This document shows positions 24,048 to 32,791 of a stretch of DNA of 64,000 bases, one piece after another. The notes under the pieces were generated by a model that did no database searches, was not told the origin of the DNA, and worked only from the letters and a program-made list of their open reading frames with translations. Source of the stretch: WLXB01 sp040221475. GTDB lineage: Bacteria; Pseudomonadota; Alphaproteobacteria; Rhodospirillales; Rhodospirillaceae. The stretch's first letter is position 1; each line of letters starts with the position of its first letter. The DNA is taken from positions 245,467 through 309,466 of the forward strand of contig JAVKEJ010000036.1 in NCBI GenBank assembly GCA_040221475.1. Direction: 5' to 3'. Made by a program: the position numbers and the translations under genes.

Positions 24048-25355
24048 ATGGAACCTCCTGTCATTGGCGGCCTCGTCGTCGCCGGAATGTTTGTGATGAT
24101 CGCGCTTCATGTGCCCATTGGCATCGCCATGGCCATTGCCGGGTTTATTGGAACGGGCGTGATCATCGGCTTTGAACCTGCCATCGCACTCTTTGGTATT
24201 GAACCTTCGGCGGCCATTGCCAGCCAGGAATTGGCTATCATCGCGCTGTTTCTGTTGATGGGAAATTTTGCCGCCGCAGCGGGTTTGTCCGGCGATCTGT
24301 ACCGTCTTGCGCAAGCGTTCCTAGGGCATCGCAAAGGTGGACTGGCCATGGCGACTGTTGCGACCTGCGCCGGATTTGGTGCGGTCTGCGGTTCGTCCCT
24401 GGCGACCACGGCCACCATGACCCGCATTGCCCTGCCAGAAATGGACAAACGCGGCTATGCGCGACGCCTGTCAACGGGGTCCATCGCCGCTGGCTCTACG
24501 CTAGGAGTGATCGTGCCGCCCTCTGTGTTGCTGGTGCTTTACGCCATTCTCACAGAACAGTTTGTCACGGCGCTCTTTGTCGCCGCCCTCGGACCAGCGC
24601 TGATTGCTGTCTTTTTGTACATGATCACGGTGTTCACCTACGTGAAAATCTCACCAGATTCAGGCCCCGCCGCAGAGCGGGTTCCGTGGTCAGAGCGCCG
24701 CCAAATCCTCAAAAAAAGCTGGGGCGTTGTGACCCTGGCGGTGATCGTTTCTGGCGGTATTTACTCGGGCCTCTTTACGGTGAATGAAGCAGCCGCTGTG
24801 GGCGCAACCGTGGCCATTGCCTTTACCGCGTTGCGCGGGCAGCTCAACCGCAGTGTGTTCTTCGCCAATCTTAAAGAGACAGCCGCGAGCACAGCCTTGA
24901 TCTACTTGATCATCATCGGCGCATCGATTTTCTCCTACGCCATTACGCTGTCACATCTGCCGGACATTATCGTCAGTTCGATTGAAAACCTCGGGCTTCA
25001 ACCGCTTCTGGTGATTTTGATGCTGCAAGCCATGTACATCATTCTCGGGGCGATTTTTGACACGGTGGCAGCCATGGTGATCACGCTGCCGTTCGTTTTC
25101 CCGTTGATCACGGGTATGGGCTACGACCCCATATGGTGGGGCGTGATTAACGTGGTGGTGATGGAAATGGGCATGATCACACCGCCCATTGGTTTGAATG
25201 TGTTTGTCATGCACGGCATGAATAAAGATGTGTCTCTCAGCACGGTCTATGCTGGTATTTGGCCGTTCTTGTTGTCTGACTTTGTCAGGTTGATCATTCT
25301 CACCCTGTTCCCTGTACTCACCCTGTGGCTGCCAAAAGCCCTTGGCTTGATGTAG
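24048..25355 (+). CDS. dctM: TRAP transporter large permease DctM
   Basis: A 435-residue large permease with about twelve membrane segments, the sodium-driven channel part of the TRAP system. Family motifs: HVPIGIAMAIAGFIGTG at the start, CAGFGAVCGSSLATTATM, AAGSTLGVIVPPSVLLVLYA (the conserved GTLGxxIPPS loop), and MGMITPPIGLNVFVMHGM near the end. With dctP and dctQ it forms a complete transporter. The stop codon lies inside a 15-bp tandem repeat (25344-25388). Confidence 0.95.
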   Translation: MEPPVIGGLVVAGMFVMIALHVPIGIAMAIAGFIGTGVIIGFEPAIALFGIEPSAAIASQELAIIALFLLMGNFAAAAGLSGDLYRLAQAFLGHRKGGLAMATVATCAGFGAVCGSSLATTATMTRIALPEMDKRGYARRLSTGSIAAGSTLGVIVPPSVLLVLYAILTEQFVTALFVAALGPALIAVFLYMITVFTYVKISPDSGPAAERVPWSERRQILKKSWGVVTLAVIVSGGIYSGLFTVNEAAAVGATVAIAFTALRGQLNRSVFFANLKETAASTALIYLIIIGASIFSYAITLSHLPDIIVSSIENLGLQPLLVILMLQAMYIILGAIFDTVAAMVITLPFVFPLITGMGYDPIWWGVINVVVMEMGMITPPIGLNVFVMHGMNKDVSLSTVYAGIWPFLLSDFVRLIILTLFPVLTLWLPKALGLM

Positions 25356-25388
25356 CAGGGCTTGATGTAGCAGGGCTTGATGTAGAGG
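25344..25388. repeat. 15-bp tandem array, three copies, over the dctM stop
   Basis: Units GGCTTGATGTAGCAG at 25344-25358 and 25359-25373 are identical; the third at 25374-25388 differs at the end. Each includes the sequence CTTGATGTAG that forms the last codons and stop of dctM, so the 3' end of the gene has been copied twice downstream. Confidence 0.92.
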
Positions 25389-25404
25389 AAAGGAAAGCAC
25401 TGCA

Positions 25405-25674
25405 ATGGACGGGACACCGGACTCTGGCGGCATCGTGCACTGGCTCGGCGAAGTCGTCGGCGGCTTTCTCGCCAGCATTCCGCCTGCCATTGGCAATTTC
25501 TTTACCGGCGTCGGCCAAGGGGCCGGGGTTTATGGCTGGGTGGATTGGGCCGCCCTGATCATCGGCATTGCCCTGCTGATTTCGGGAGTTAAAGGGCTTA
25601 TGGCCGGTCGCGTGGTTGGTTCAATACTGAGCGGCGCAATCGGGCTTGTGCTTATGAGTTGGGCTGTATCTTAG
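25405..25674 (+). CDS. small membrane protein, unknown
   Basis: An 89-residue protein I do not recognise. Two hydrophobic segments are seen: WAALIIGIALLISGVKGLMA and VVGSILSGAIGLVLMSWAV, after a Gly-rich amphipathic region (IVHWLGEVVGGFLASIPPAIGNF). A GGAAAGG ribosome site precedes the ATG, and the codon use fits a real gene. It sits 16 bp after the repeat array that ends the TRAP operon and may be read from it. Confidence 0.6.
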   Translation: MDGTPDSGGIVHWLGEVVGGFLASIPPAIGNFFTGVGQGAGVYGWVDWAALIIGIALLISGVKGLMAGRVVGSILSGAIGLVLMSWAVS

Positions 25675-25700
25675 ACGCAGGTCATCAATAAGCCTTACGT

Positions 25701-26204
25701 CTATTCGTCGCCGAGGGGGTCATGATCCTTGTAAGGGTCTTTGACGGCACCGCGCCATTTACTTTTAAGCCGTTGACCAAGCTTGCGATGCTGACGCATT
25801 TCAGCATCCACCTTTTTCTTCTTTTTATCGGACTCTCGAATGGCAAGCAACGCGACCAACACAAGAATCGCGACAATGCCAATTGCCATCCACATGCGAT
25901 TGCGGCGTTCTTCCTCAATGATGGCGCGCACGGCTGGCAGGCATTCGGGTAAGTCCTGCTCGCAGGCCCGGCGCATCTGAAACTGACGGATTTGATCGTT
26001 AGGAATATTCCCCAGCCGCTGCCCTTCTGTTTCCGGCTGCAGGAAACCACTCTCCGGCGGCCCGTCTCCCGCTTCCTGTGCCACGGCAGACGAGGGTACA
26101 ACAAACGCGGACACGCCGGTCAGCAGACTGACCGCCGCGGCGAGTAAAAATACGATTGCGAGTTTGCCGACCATCCGAATCATCACGTATATCTGCGCCA
26201 TCAT
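25701..26204 (-). CDS. membrane protein, unknown
   Basis: A 167-residue protein with an N-terminal hydrophobic segment that looks like a signal (LAIVFLLAAAVSLLTGVSAF, with AQEA after it), a polar middle holding two Cys close together (RRACEQDLPECLP), a second membrane helix MAIGIVAILVLVALLAI, and a very basic tail (DKKKKKVDAEMRQHRKLGQR). The pattern suggests a periplasmic domain anchored by one helix with a cytoplasmic basic tail. I cannot name a family. It is divergent from the cytochrome-like gene at 26313. Confidence 0.6.
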   Translation of the reverse strand: MMAQIYVMIRMVGKLAIVFLLAAAVSLLTGVSAFVVPSSAVAQEAGDGPPESGFLQPETEGQRLGNIPNDQIRQFQMRRACEQDLPECLPAVRAIIEEERRNRMWMAIGIVAILVLVALLAIRESDKKKKKVDAEMRQHRKLGQRLKSKWRGAVKDPYKDHDPLGDE

Positions 26205-26312
26205 AAGTTGGTGTAGCCTCTAGTCTGACATTGCTAGGATGTGGCTGCAACACACACCGGTATTTTGCGATTTCGTGCTGCGGTGTAATCAGGAGCGTGC
26301 GGACCGTTTTCA

Positions 26313-26657
26313 ATGGATCAGATCATGTTAAAGCAGCGCTTTTTGTTACCCTTTCAACCCTCTGGGCTCAGTCTGATCGCACTGCTGTGCTGGATGTTCG
26401 CCTCAGCGGCGACCGCCCAGGAAGACCCGGAATATCTGGCCATGGCCGAGGGTAAAGGTAAGGATTTTACCCATCTGTTGTGCTCTGACTGTCATGCCAT
26501 GAGCCATGTGTTGCAGAAGCGTTATAGCCGCAGAGGCTGGCGGGATGCGATTACACGCATGACCACAGACTTCGGCATGGCCGCGTTACACCCTGATGAA
26601 AAAGCGCTGGTGGTCGATTATCTCACGGAACATTATAGCCCCGGATCTGGGCGCTAA
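26313..26657 (+). CDS. small exported c-type cytochrome-like protein
   Basis: A 114-residue protein with a signal peptide ending near FASAATAQ and one haem c attachment motif, CSDCH (in LLCSDCHAMSHVLQKR). The rest, RYSRRGWRDAITRMTTDFGM and HPDEKALVVDYLTEHY, matches small monohaem domains found with dehydrogenases, with a Met available as axial ligand. Role: periplasmic electron carrier, partner unknown. An in-frame ATG at 26325 is a possible alternative start. The stop codon lies in a degenerate 16-bp tandem repeat. Confidence 0.8.
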   Translation: MDQIMLKQRFLLPFQPSGLSLIALLCWMFASAATAQEDPEYLAMAEGKGKDFTHLLCSDCHAMSHVLQKRYSRRGWRDAITRMTTDFGMAALHPDEKALVVDYLTEHYSPGSGR

Positions 26658-26692
26658 GAAATCTGCACGCTAAAAGATCAGGACGCCAAGGG
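26645..26692. repeat. degenerate 16-bp tandem array over a stop codon
   Basis: Three 16-base units, ATCTGGGCGCTAAGAA, ATCTGCACGCTAAAAG and ATCAGGACGCCAAGGG. The first holds the stop codon (26655-26657) of the cytochrome-like gene; the second repeats an in-register TAA. It resembles the cleaner arrays at 25344 and 56891 but is more diverged. Confidence 0.6.
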
Positions 26693-26704
26693 CGTGTGAG
26701 GCTT

Positions 26705-28087
26705 CTAGACCATCACCGTTTGACTGCCGATATCGTTAATCGGCTCCGCCCCGTCTTCCGTGATGAGCATAAGATCTTCCAAGTGGGATGACCCTCCCAT
26801 TCCAGTGGCCCCCATCGGGCAATCGACGCTGAGCACCATGTTCTTTTCCAGTACGATGTCTTCGCGCGGCGGAGACCCCGCATTGCCGACATGATCCGCG
26901 TGATAAAGACCAACACTGTGGGGCGTAAACGAGATGGAGAAGTCCGCCCCCAGTTTTTCGAGGGCTGTCTTACCCATGGCGCGGATTTCTGAGAAGCGCA
27001 GGCCAGGCCGGATTTGCTCGCGAATCGAATCCCAGGCTTTGCCGGTGATATCCGTCACCCGCTGCATCCGCTTAGCCGGTTCTCCAATATAAACAGCCCG
27101 GGCAAAGTCGCCGTGATAGCCCATGTATTCGCTGACACAATCAATCGAGAAACACTGGCCATCGCGCAGTTGGGCCTCGTAGGTGGGCGAGCTCACGCGA
27201 TCAATGACCATAAACACACCGCGCATCCCGCGAGACGCCACCGCCGCAAAATAAGACGCCCGCAACTCACGCACATCGGCCCCGGCCCGCACGGCGCGCG
27301 CTGCTTGCAGGGCACCGTCCGCATTGGCCTGAGCAGCATAGCGCATCAAAGTGATTTCAGCCTCGGACTTCACTGGCCGGATGCGTCGCAGAGCATCATC
27401 GGCTGACACAACTGTAGCTTTGGTGGCATCGGTCGCCTCCAGCACAGAACGCATAACGGGCTCGACATCGGCGGCGACACGCCCCCCAGCCACACCTGTA
27501 TCTACCAGCGCTTTGCGCAACGCAAAAATAAGGTTCGGGCGGGCGGCTTCAGCACGCACGGCGCGCTCGATAATACTAAGGCGCGTTTTTTCAATCTCAT
27601 CCAGTGGGGCTTGCTGCAAATCGGGATACAGTGGTAAATCGCTAAGACCCAATTCGGCATCATCTCCGGTACTCCCTGGTGCCTCATACAAATAAGCGGG
27701 GTAGTCCAGATGCTGATGATCCATGGCGATGGTGTAGTAATACAAAAACGCCGGCGCGATGAGAGACAGGCGCTGCCCTTCCTGACGGGTAATCAGCGCA
27801 TACACACTCGGCGTATGGCCCATCTTCGTCGCTGTAAGATCCAGACCTGTTGCATGATACAGATTGGTGCCCGCGCCCACGACAATGGCATCGAGCCCAA
27901 GCTCGGCCATGATTTTATCGGCCTGCTCAAAGTTCATGCGGGGGCCAAAAACCGGTGGTGGCACGCTGGCACTGAGTGACATAGCTGGCCCTTTTGCCTG
28001 TGCGGACGGGATCAGGCTTGAGGCTACCCCTGCTGTTCCAGCAACACCAGCAACCAAGCCTCCAAGAACATGGCGGCGTTCAATCAT
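26705..28087 (-). CDS. exported M24 family metallopeptidase-like protein (1)
   Basis: A 460-residue creatinase/prolidase-fold protein with a Tat-like signal (IERRHVLGGLVAGVAGTAG). The N-terminal creatinase domain runs to about residue 220 and the pita-bread catalytic domain follows. Metal ligands seen: the two Asp in FSIDCVSEYMGYHGDFAR, His in TPHSVGLYHAD, and Glu in SHLEDLMLIT; the position of the first Glu reads SVDCP, so Asp replaces Glu. It would cut Xaa-Pro peptides or a related small substrate in the periplasm. ATG 28087 follows AGGAG. It is the last of two tandem paralogues on this strand. Confidence 0.88.
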   Translation of the reverse strand: MIERRHVLGGLVAGVAGTAGVASSLIPSAQAKGPAMSLSASVPPPVFGPRMNFEQADKIMAELGLDAIVVGAGTNLYHATGLDLTATKMGHTPSVYALITRQEGQRLSLIAPAFLYYYTIAMDHQHLDYPAYLYEAPGSTGDDAELGLSDLPLYPDLQQAPLDEIEKTRLSIIERAVRAEAARPNLIFALRKALVDTGVAGGRVAADVEPVMRSVLEATDATKATVVSADDALRRIRPVKSEAEITLMRYAAQANADGALQAARAVRAGADVRELRASYFAAVASRGMRGVFMVIDRVSSPTYEAQLRDGQCFSIDCVSEYMGYHGDFARAVYIGEPAKRMQRVTDITGKAWDSIREQIRPGLRFSEIRAMGKTALEKLGADFSISFTPHSVGLYHADHVGNAGSPPREDIVLEKNMVLSVDCPMGATGMGGSSHLEDLMLITEDGAEPINDIGSQTVMV

Positions 28088-28135
28088 AGCAGTTCTCCTG
28101 TCGAAGCGTCTGGGCGCGTATAGCCTCAAACCATC

Positions 28136-29524
28136 TTACAACAGGATGAACGGCTCTTCTTCTGTGTTCAAGACCTCGTATCCGGTTTTTGTCACCCGGA
28201 AGAGGTCCTCGTTATGTCCGCAGCCAAATCCGACTTCCAGATAGGGCAGGTCGACGGTCAGCACCATGTTTTCTTCTAGGACATGATCAAAGGACCTAAT
28301 TCCGAATTCAGGTAAACTGTAGGGGTTGTCACCATGCTGCAAACCAACACTATGGGGCGTCACAAAGACAGCATGCTCGGGCATGCCATTTTTGACCATC
28401 GTCTCAAAGCCGATTTTGCGCAGAGTGTCATATTTAACCCCAGGCTTGATGGCATCAAAAACCGCCCCCCGCGCAAGTTGGTTGGCACGGCGGCGCGTCT
28501 CCACCTCTGTTGAGGGCTCGCCGATGATGAAGGTGCGGGCAAAGTCCCCCATGTAGCCGCGGTAATTGCTGACCGCATCAATTAGAAAAGGCTTACCCGC
28601 GACCATCTCGCCATCAGGGAATCCACCGCCGGGAAAGCCGACGATAAAGCCGTCCACATGATTGCCACGCTTGGCGCATTCCATAAGGAAAATCTGCTCG
28701 ATGTCTTTGTGCGTCATGCCGACTTCAATGGCATGGATGGTTGCCAACCCTGCATCGCCGTTGTTGCGTCCGCCAACGCGCTGATAAGCCAGTTCCTGTT
28801 CCGTCTTGACCATGCGGATGAGCTGGAAAATGCCGTAGCCCGGCACACATTCGACATCGACCAGATCCGTCTGGGCCAGAAAATCGGCGATGCGCATGTC
28901 ATCAACCGCGACTTTACCCTTGGTAATGCCTTGCGCTTTGAGCGCACGGGCCAAGCCCCAGGCGGCTCCAGCGGCAAGGTTTCCGGACACCCGCTCTTGT
29001 GCCGCTTGCCACCGCTTCTCTCGGGGCGTCAAGACAACATCATCCCGGACGTAGTAATTCCGCGTGCTGCCGTTGCCAGGGTCCGTAGGGATGCCGTTTG
29101 AGTTAAGTTCCGCTTCATTCCAGCCCCCGAACCCGTAGGGCATAAGCTCAGCCGTTTCGCGGTCGCCGTTGGCAATGTCCCAGGCGGATGAGGAGCCGGA
29201 AACCAGATAAATCGGCTGCTCCGGGTCGCGGGCATAGGTGGCAAAACCCGGATATTGCGACAGGAATTTCACACCGATGGTGACCACATTCGTGAGGTAG
29301 TAAACGTTGATGGGGTCCAGCGCGATCATGCCTTCAAGACCAAAACGCTCGAGCACATCATGGGCGCGCGGTCGGTTGACCAGCAGCTTGCCGTCGATCT
29401 CGGGCTTGGGCGCAGCATTCCCGGATGCCTGTGAAGCAGTCCGGGCCTGGGCCGGGATTGAGGCTGCAGCGGCGGCGGTGGCCGCACCCGTGAGGCTGGT
29501 GAGAGCCGTTCGGCGGTTGATCAT
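28136..29524 (-). CDS. exported M24 family metallopeptidase-like protein (2)
   Basis: A 462-residue paralogue of the neighbouring M24 protein, with a Tat-like signal (MINRRTALTSLTGAATAAAA). Ligands seen: LIDAVSNYRGYMGDFAR (two Asp), TPHSVGLQHGD (His) and GHNEDLFRVT (second Glu); the first Glu position is again Asp in LTVDLPYLEVGFG. It is most like the third paralogue at 34520 (shared PFLIDAVS, VDLPY and GHNEDL). The start at 29524 follows GAGGAG. The gene lies downstream of the TonB receptor, after a hairpin at 29600-29634, and 49 bp before the next peptidase. Confidence 0.88.
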   Translation of the reverse strand: MINRRTALTSLTGAATAAAAASIPAQARTASQASGNAAPKPEIDGKLLVNRPRAHDVLERFGLEGMIALDPINVYYLTNVVTIGVKFLSQYPGFATYARDPEQPIYLVSGSSSAWDIANGDRETAELMPYGFGGWNEAELNSNGIPTDPGNGSTRNYYVRDDVVLTPREKRWQAAQERVSGNLAAGAAWGLARALKAQGITKGKVAVDDMRIADFLAQTDLVDVECVPGYGIFQLIRMVKTEQELAYQRVGGRNNGDAGLATIHAIEVGMTHKDIEQIFLMECAKRGNHVDGFIVGFPGGGFPDGEMVAGKPFLIDAVSNYRGYMGDFARTFIIGEPSTEVETRRRANQLARGAVFDAIKPGVKYDTLRKIGFETMVKNGMPEHAVFVTPHSVGLQHGDNPYSLPEFGIRSFDHVLEENMVLTVDLPYLEVGFGCGHNEDLFRVTKTGYEVLNTEEEPFILL

Positions 29525-29599
29525 GGTAAATCTCCTCTGCACGCAAGGGGTGCGGCTGGGTCTTAGTTGAACGTCATTGACAGCGTATCGCAATGAAAA

Positions 29600-29634
29600 C
29601 GGCCGCCCCTGCTCTTGTGGCAAACGGGCGGCCG
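29600..29634 (-). terminator. hairpin after the STN-type TonB receptor gene
   Basis: CGGCCGCCC at 29600-29608 and GGGCGGCCG at 29626-29634 form a perfect 9-bp GC stem around 17 bases. Read on the minus strand the stem is followed by TTTTCATT, as in an intrinsic terminator. It lies between the receptor stop (29665) and the peptidase start (29524), and so could end or reduce read-through into the peptidases. Confidence 0.75.
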
Positions 29635-29664
29635 CGACTCATGGGTTGGACAGAGGTCTAGAGC

Positions 29665-32547
29665 TTAGAAGGACCAACTGGCTCTCACCCCAATTTCCCG
29701 ATCACGCAGAGCCGTGACGATGGCCCCGCGGCGAACCTGCAAGTTCGAGAAGAGAATCGGGACGACGCCAAGGTCAAGTCCGGTTCCACCGCTGGCCCAC
29801 CCGGTCTCATCGAACAGATTGTTGGCGAAAAATTCTAGGGTTGTTCCTTCGTTTTCCAATCCAACTTTGAGGTTCACTAGGGTGTAGGCTTTAACCCAGT
29901 TGATATTGGACGGATCCGCATAGGCTTTGCCCTGATATGCAACATCCGTGCGGGTATACCAATCCCAGTCCGCATTAACTGTGCCGCGGTATGTTCCGGA
30001 CAGACTGCCGCTCCACTTGGGGAATTGAGGCAAGGTATTGCCATCAACACGATAGCCTTCCGCATTGCTGAGACCAAATAGTTGATTGATACCCGAGATG
30101 GCAAAATCTTCGTAGGTGGCGTTGGTGTAGTTCACCGTTAAACCCAGGTCGATGGCTTGATTGACCACGAGGCTCGCTTCAAACTCAGCCCCTTCGATTT
30201 CTGAGGATCCGGACACTAGTGCACCTTGCAAGCCTGTTGCCCCGGGAGGAATGAAGCTGACCGCCGACTTCATGTTGTTCCATTTCATGATGTAAGCCGC
30301 CAAGGCATAAGAAGCACGCCCGTCAAGAAGGCCTTGCTTAACACCAAGCTCATAGCTCTCAAGTTTCTCTGGCGGAATGGTGTCCATCAGATTTGGGATC
30401 TGCGCCTGTACAACGGCCTTATCAGCCGGTGAGAGCGCCAGGAATGTTGAGTTAAACTGTCCCGGCAGCGTGCCCTCGGAATAGCTGATGTAAGTGGTCA
30501 TATCTTCCATCGGGCGATAGGTCAGAATTGCGCGGGGCAGGAATTTTTTCGACGTCAATGAAATCGGCGCACCTGGGTTCAAGAACTGGCCGCCAAAGGT
30601 TGTGACCTTGTCGCTCTGCCAACGCCCTTCCAGGGTCGCCGTCAAAGAGTCGAGAATGTCATACTCGACAGAGCCGAACACGCCAAACGTTTCAATCTCG
30701 TCATCGTTATTGCCGGAATTTTGAGCCCCAATGACACGCAAAGAGAAGGGTGTGGGGAAAATATCCAGAGACAACTCATTGGTGGCCTCAACAGCGTTTG
30801 TAAATGCAGCCCGGATTTCCTGCTTGTAGTAGTTTACCCCGAGCAGACCACGGAGCTTGCCGCCATCATCGTACTGGGCGCGGATTTCGCCGGAGTAATC
30901 CTTAAAGGCGTTCGGCGGTCCCATATAGACAGATTCAGCATCGGTAAAATCACGGTCAGCAATCTGGCGGACATCTTGATCGTTGTAGGCCACGTTGCCC
31001 GAAATACTAATGGCATCTGACGCCTCAATATCAAAGGTTGAGGCCAGACGCAGGGTTTGGCGGCGCAAACCAAAATGGTCCAAGAACGGCGCGTCATCTA
31101 TTTCAGGAATGCCAAGACTGTTGCCGACAAACAGCTCCCGGATATCAACTTCAGGGAAAGCGCCTGTCGCCGGGAAGGTCGTGAAGGTTGTATTCGCCGT
31201 GACTGGCACATCTTCAGGCAGGCCACCGCACCAATAGTCACCCTGAAGGGTGACATTGCGGGACGCTCCAGACGCATCAAGAACCGTGAGTGGCGTACCA
31301 GCAGGGCAATTGCTCTTATTAAAGAACTGGATAGCCGTTGTGGCCGGTTGGGTATCTTCGTCCTCAATGTAAGAGGCGCGCACCTTAATCCGCACGGTTT
31401 CAGATGGTGTGAACAACAAACTCGCATGCACTGCGTCTGTGGTTTCTTCACCCAGCGTGCCGCCATCGGTCGCGGTTTCATAGCCGCCGTTTTCAAACCC
31501 GGACGCGGTGAGACGCCCACTCAGCAGCCCTTCAACCAACGGGCCTTCAACTGTCACAGAGCCACGGTAGCTACCATGATTGGGGCTATATTCGGCAGAG
31601 ACCTTGCCGCCAAATTCATCCGCTGGATCAGCGGTGATGTAATTGATGGCCCCACCAAACGTAGACCGGCCGAAGAAGGCCGCCTGCGGGCCTTTGATCA
31701 CCTCAACCCGCTCGACATCTTCAAAACCGATGGATTGCGCGCCACCAAGCACAAACACACCATCGACGAAAAGCGAGCCCACTTGGTTCGACGGTAATGT
31801 GCTTTGTGAGGCCAACCCGCGGAACCTGATTGCAGGAATGTAGCGCCCTGCAAATTGCGTGCTGGACTGGCTGTTGTAGTCAAGGCCGGGAGAAAATAGC
31901 GTTAAGTCTTCAAGATTGTTGATTCCGGCTGCGTTAAGGTCTGCCGCCGTAAAAGCTTGCACCGACAGGGGAACATCTATCAGGCGCTCATCGCGTTTAC
32001 GCGCGGTCACCGTGATTTCTTCAAGGGCGACCTGCTGTGCCACAGCTTGAGAGTCGGGTGTGGCCGTTGCAACGGTCAGCACGGCGGCCACAGAGGACAG
32101 CAATCGGCCCAGTAATGATGTTCGGTTTTGCCCTGTTGCAGGCTGAGTAGTTGTTTCCATAGTTCCCTCCGGTGCGCTGTCTTCAGCGTTTGCCCCGCGG
32201 TAAATCGTTATGACACCGCTTGTTGTCAGGCTGCCTGAGAAACCCGTATCTCTGAGCATTTCTGAGAGCGCATCCGGTATGGTGTATGTGCCAACCAGAG
32301 GATTAATTCCCCGTGTCTCTGCCAGTTCGAACGGAAAGAGAAGCTCTAGCCCGGTCTGAGTCGCCAGGGCCTCAGCTGCGTCGCCCAAGTTGGGCTGCGT
32401 AATGTTCAAATCATAGCGTTGATTTTGATCAGACGCGGCGAAACTTGAACCAGAACCCAACGAAACGCATATCGCAAACCACATAAATGGAATGACGTAT
32501 CGCAGGGTCTGCCTATCCTTTCTTACCAGCATGGTGTCAGCAATCAT
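29665..32547 (-). CDS. TonB-dependent receptor with N-terminal STN signalling domain
   Basis: A 960-residue outer-membrane receptor. After a first signal peptide (ending near GSGSSFA) comes an STN domain (about residues 45-117: YDLNITQPNLGDAAEALATQ, PDALSEMLRDTGFSG), as in FecA-type receptors that signal to FecR. A second signal-like stretch follows at 143-171 (SLLGRLLSSVAAVLTVATAT, then QAVAQ), then the TonB box and plug (LEEITVTARKR), a long beta-barrel, and a C-terminal aromatic residue. It is divergent from a sigma/anti-sigma pair, so it is probably induced by its own substrate. The ligand is unknown; adjacent peptidases suggest a peptide or peptide siderophore. ATG at 32532 is an alternative start. 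Confidence 0.93.
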   Translation of the reverse strand: MIADTMLVRKDRQTLRYVIPFMWFAICVSLGSGSSFAASDQNQRYDLNITQPNLGDAAEALATQTGLELLFPFELAETRGINPLVGTYTIPDALSEMLRDTGFSGSLTTSGVITIYRGANAEDSAPEGTMETTTQPATGQNRTSLLGRLLSSVAAVLTVATATPDSQAVAQQVALEEITVTARKRDERLIDVPLSVQAFTAADLNAAGINNLEDLTLFSPGLDYNSQSSTQFAGRYIPAIRFRGLASQSTLPSNQVGSLFVDGVFVLGGAQSIGFEDVERVEVIKGPQAAFFGRSTFGGAINYITADPADEFGGKVSAEYSPNHGSYRGSVTVEGPLVEGLLSGRLTASGFENGGYETATDGGTLGEETTDAVHASLLFTPSETVRIKVRASYIEDEDTQPATTAIQFFNKSNCPAGTPLTVLDASGASRNVTLQGDYWCGGLPEDVPVTANTTFTTFPATGAFPEVDIRELFVGNSLGIPEIDDAPFLDHFGLRRQTLRLASTFDIEASDAISISGNVAYNDQDVRQIADRDFTDAESVYMGPPNAFKDYSGEIRAQYDDGGKLRGLLGVNYYKQEIRAAFTNAVEATNELSLDIFPTPFSLRVIGAQNSGNNDDEIETFGVFGSVEYDILDSLTATLEGRWQSDKVTTFGGQFLNPGAPISLTSKKFLPRAILTYRPMEDMTTYISYSEGTLPGQFNSTFLALSPADKAVVQAQIPNLMDTIPPEKLESYELGVKQGLLDGRASYALAAYIMKWNNMKSAVSFIPPGATGLQGALVSGSSEIEGAEFEASLVVNQAIDLGLTVNYTNATYEDFAISGINQLFGLSNAEGYRVDGNTLPQFPKWSGSLSGTYRGTVNADWDWYTRTDVAYQGKAYADPSNINWVKAYTLVNLKVGLENEGTTLEFFANNLFDETGWASGGTGLDLGVVPILFSNLQVRRGAIVTALRDREIGVRASWSF

Positions 32548-32576
32548 TCAGCACTGTTTCACCAGCCTTATGTATT

Positions 32577-32785
32577 GAGACAGGTGAAATTGGAAAACCC
32601 ACCATAAGGAATTGCACATTTTTTCATATGGCTCCTCTTTGCTTCGCCGCTGAGCAGCGTAGGATTGCATAGCGGCTCATGCCGTAGCAGTGTGGGGAAG
32701 GAAAACGAAGCCACCACCGCTCGAAAAAGCTGGTATGTGAGGCAAGAGCGCTCTTTTTGTGTCTTCGATACGAGACAGGTGAAAT
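32577..32785. promoter_or_regulatory. divergent control region with 14-bp direct repeat
   Basis: GAGACAGGTGAAAT occurs at 32577-32590 and again at 32772-32785, same orientation, bracketing 181 bases between the receptor and sigma-factor genes. The second copy touches the sigma-factor ribosome site. The enclosed stretch has GC-rich partial dyads (CGCTGAGCAGCG at about 32650). It may hold promoters for both directions; no sigma70 box is clear. Confidence 0.45.
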
Positions 32786-32791
32786 CCAGAG

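Noticed and set aside
32577..32785. 14-bp repeats as target-site duplications of an insertion sequence
   Set aside because: The 181 enclosed bases hold no transposase or terminal inverted repeats.
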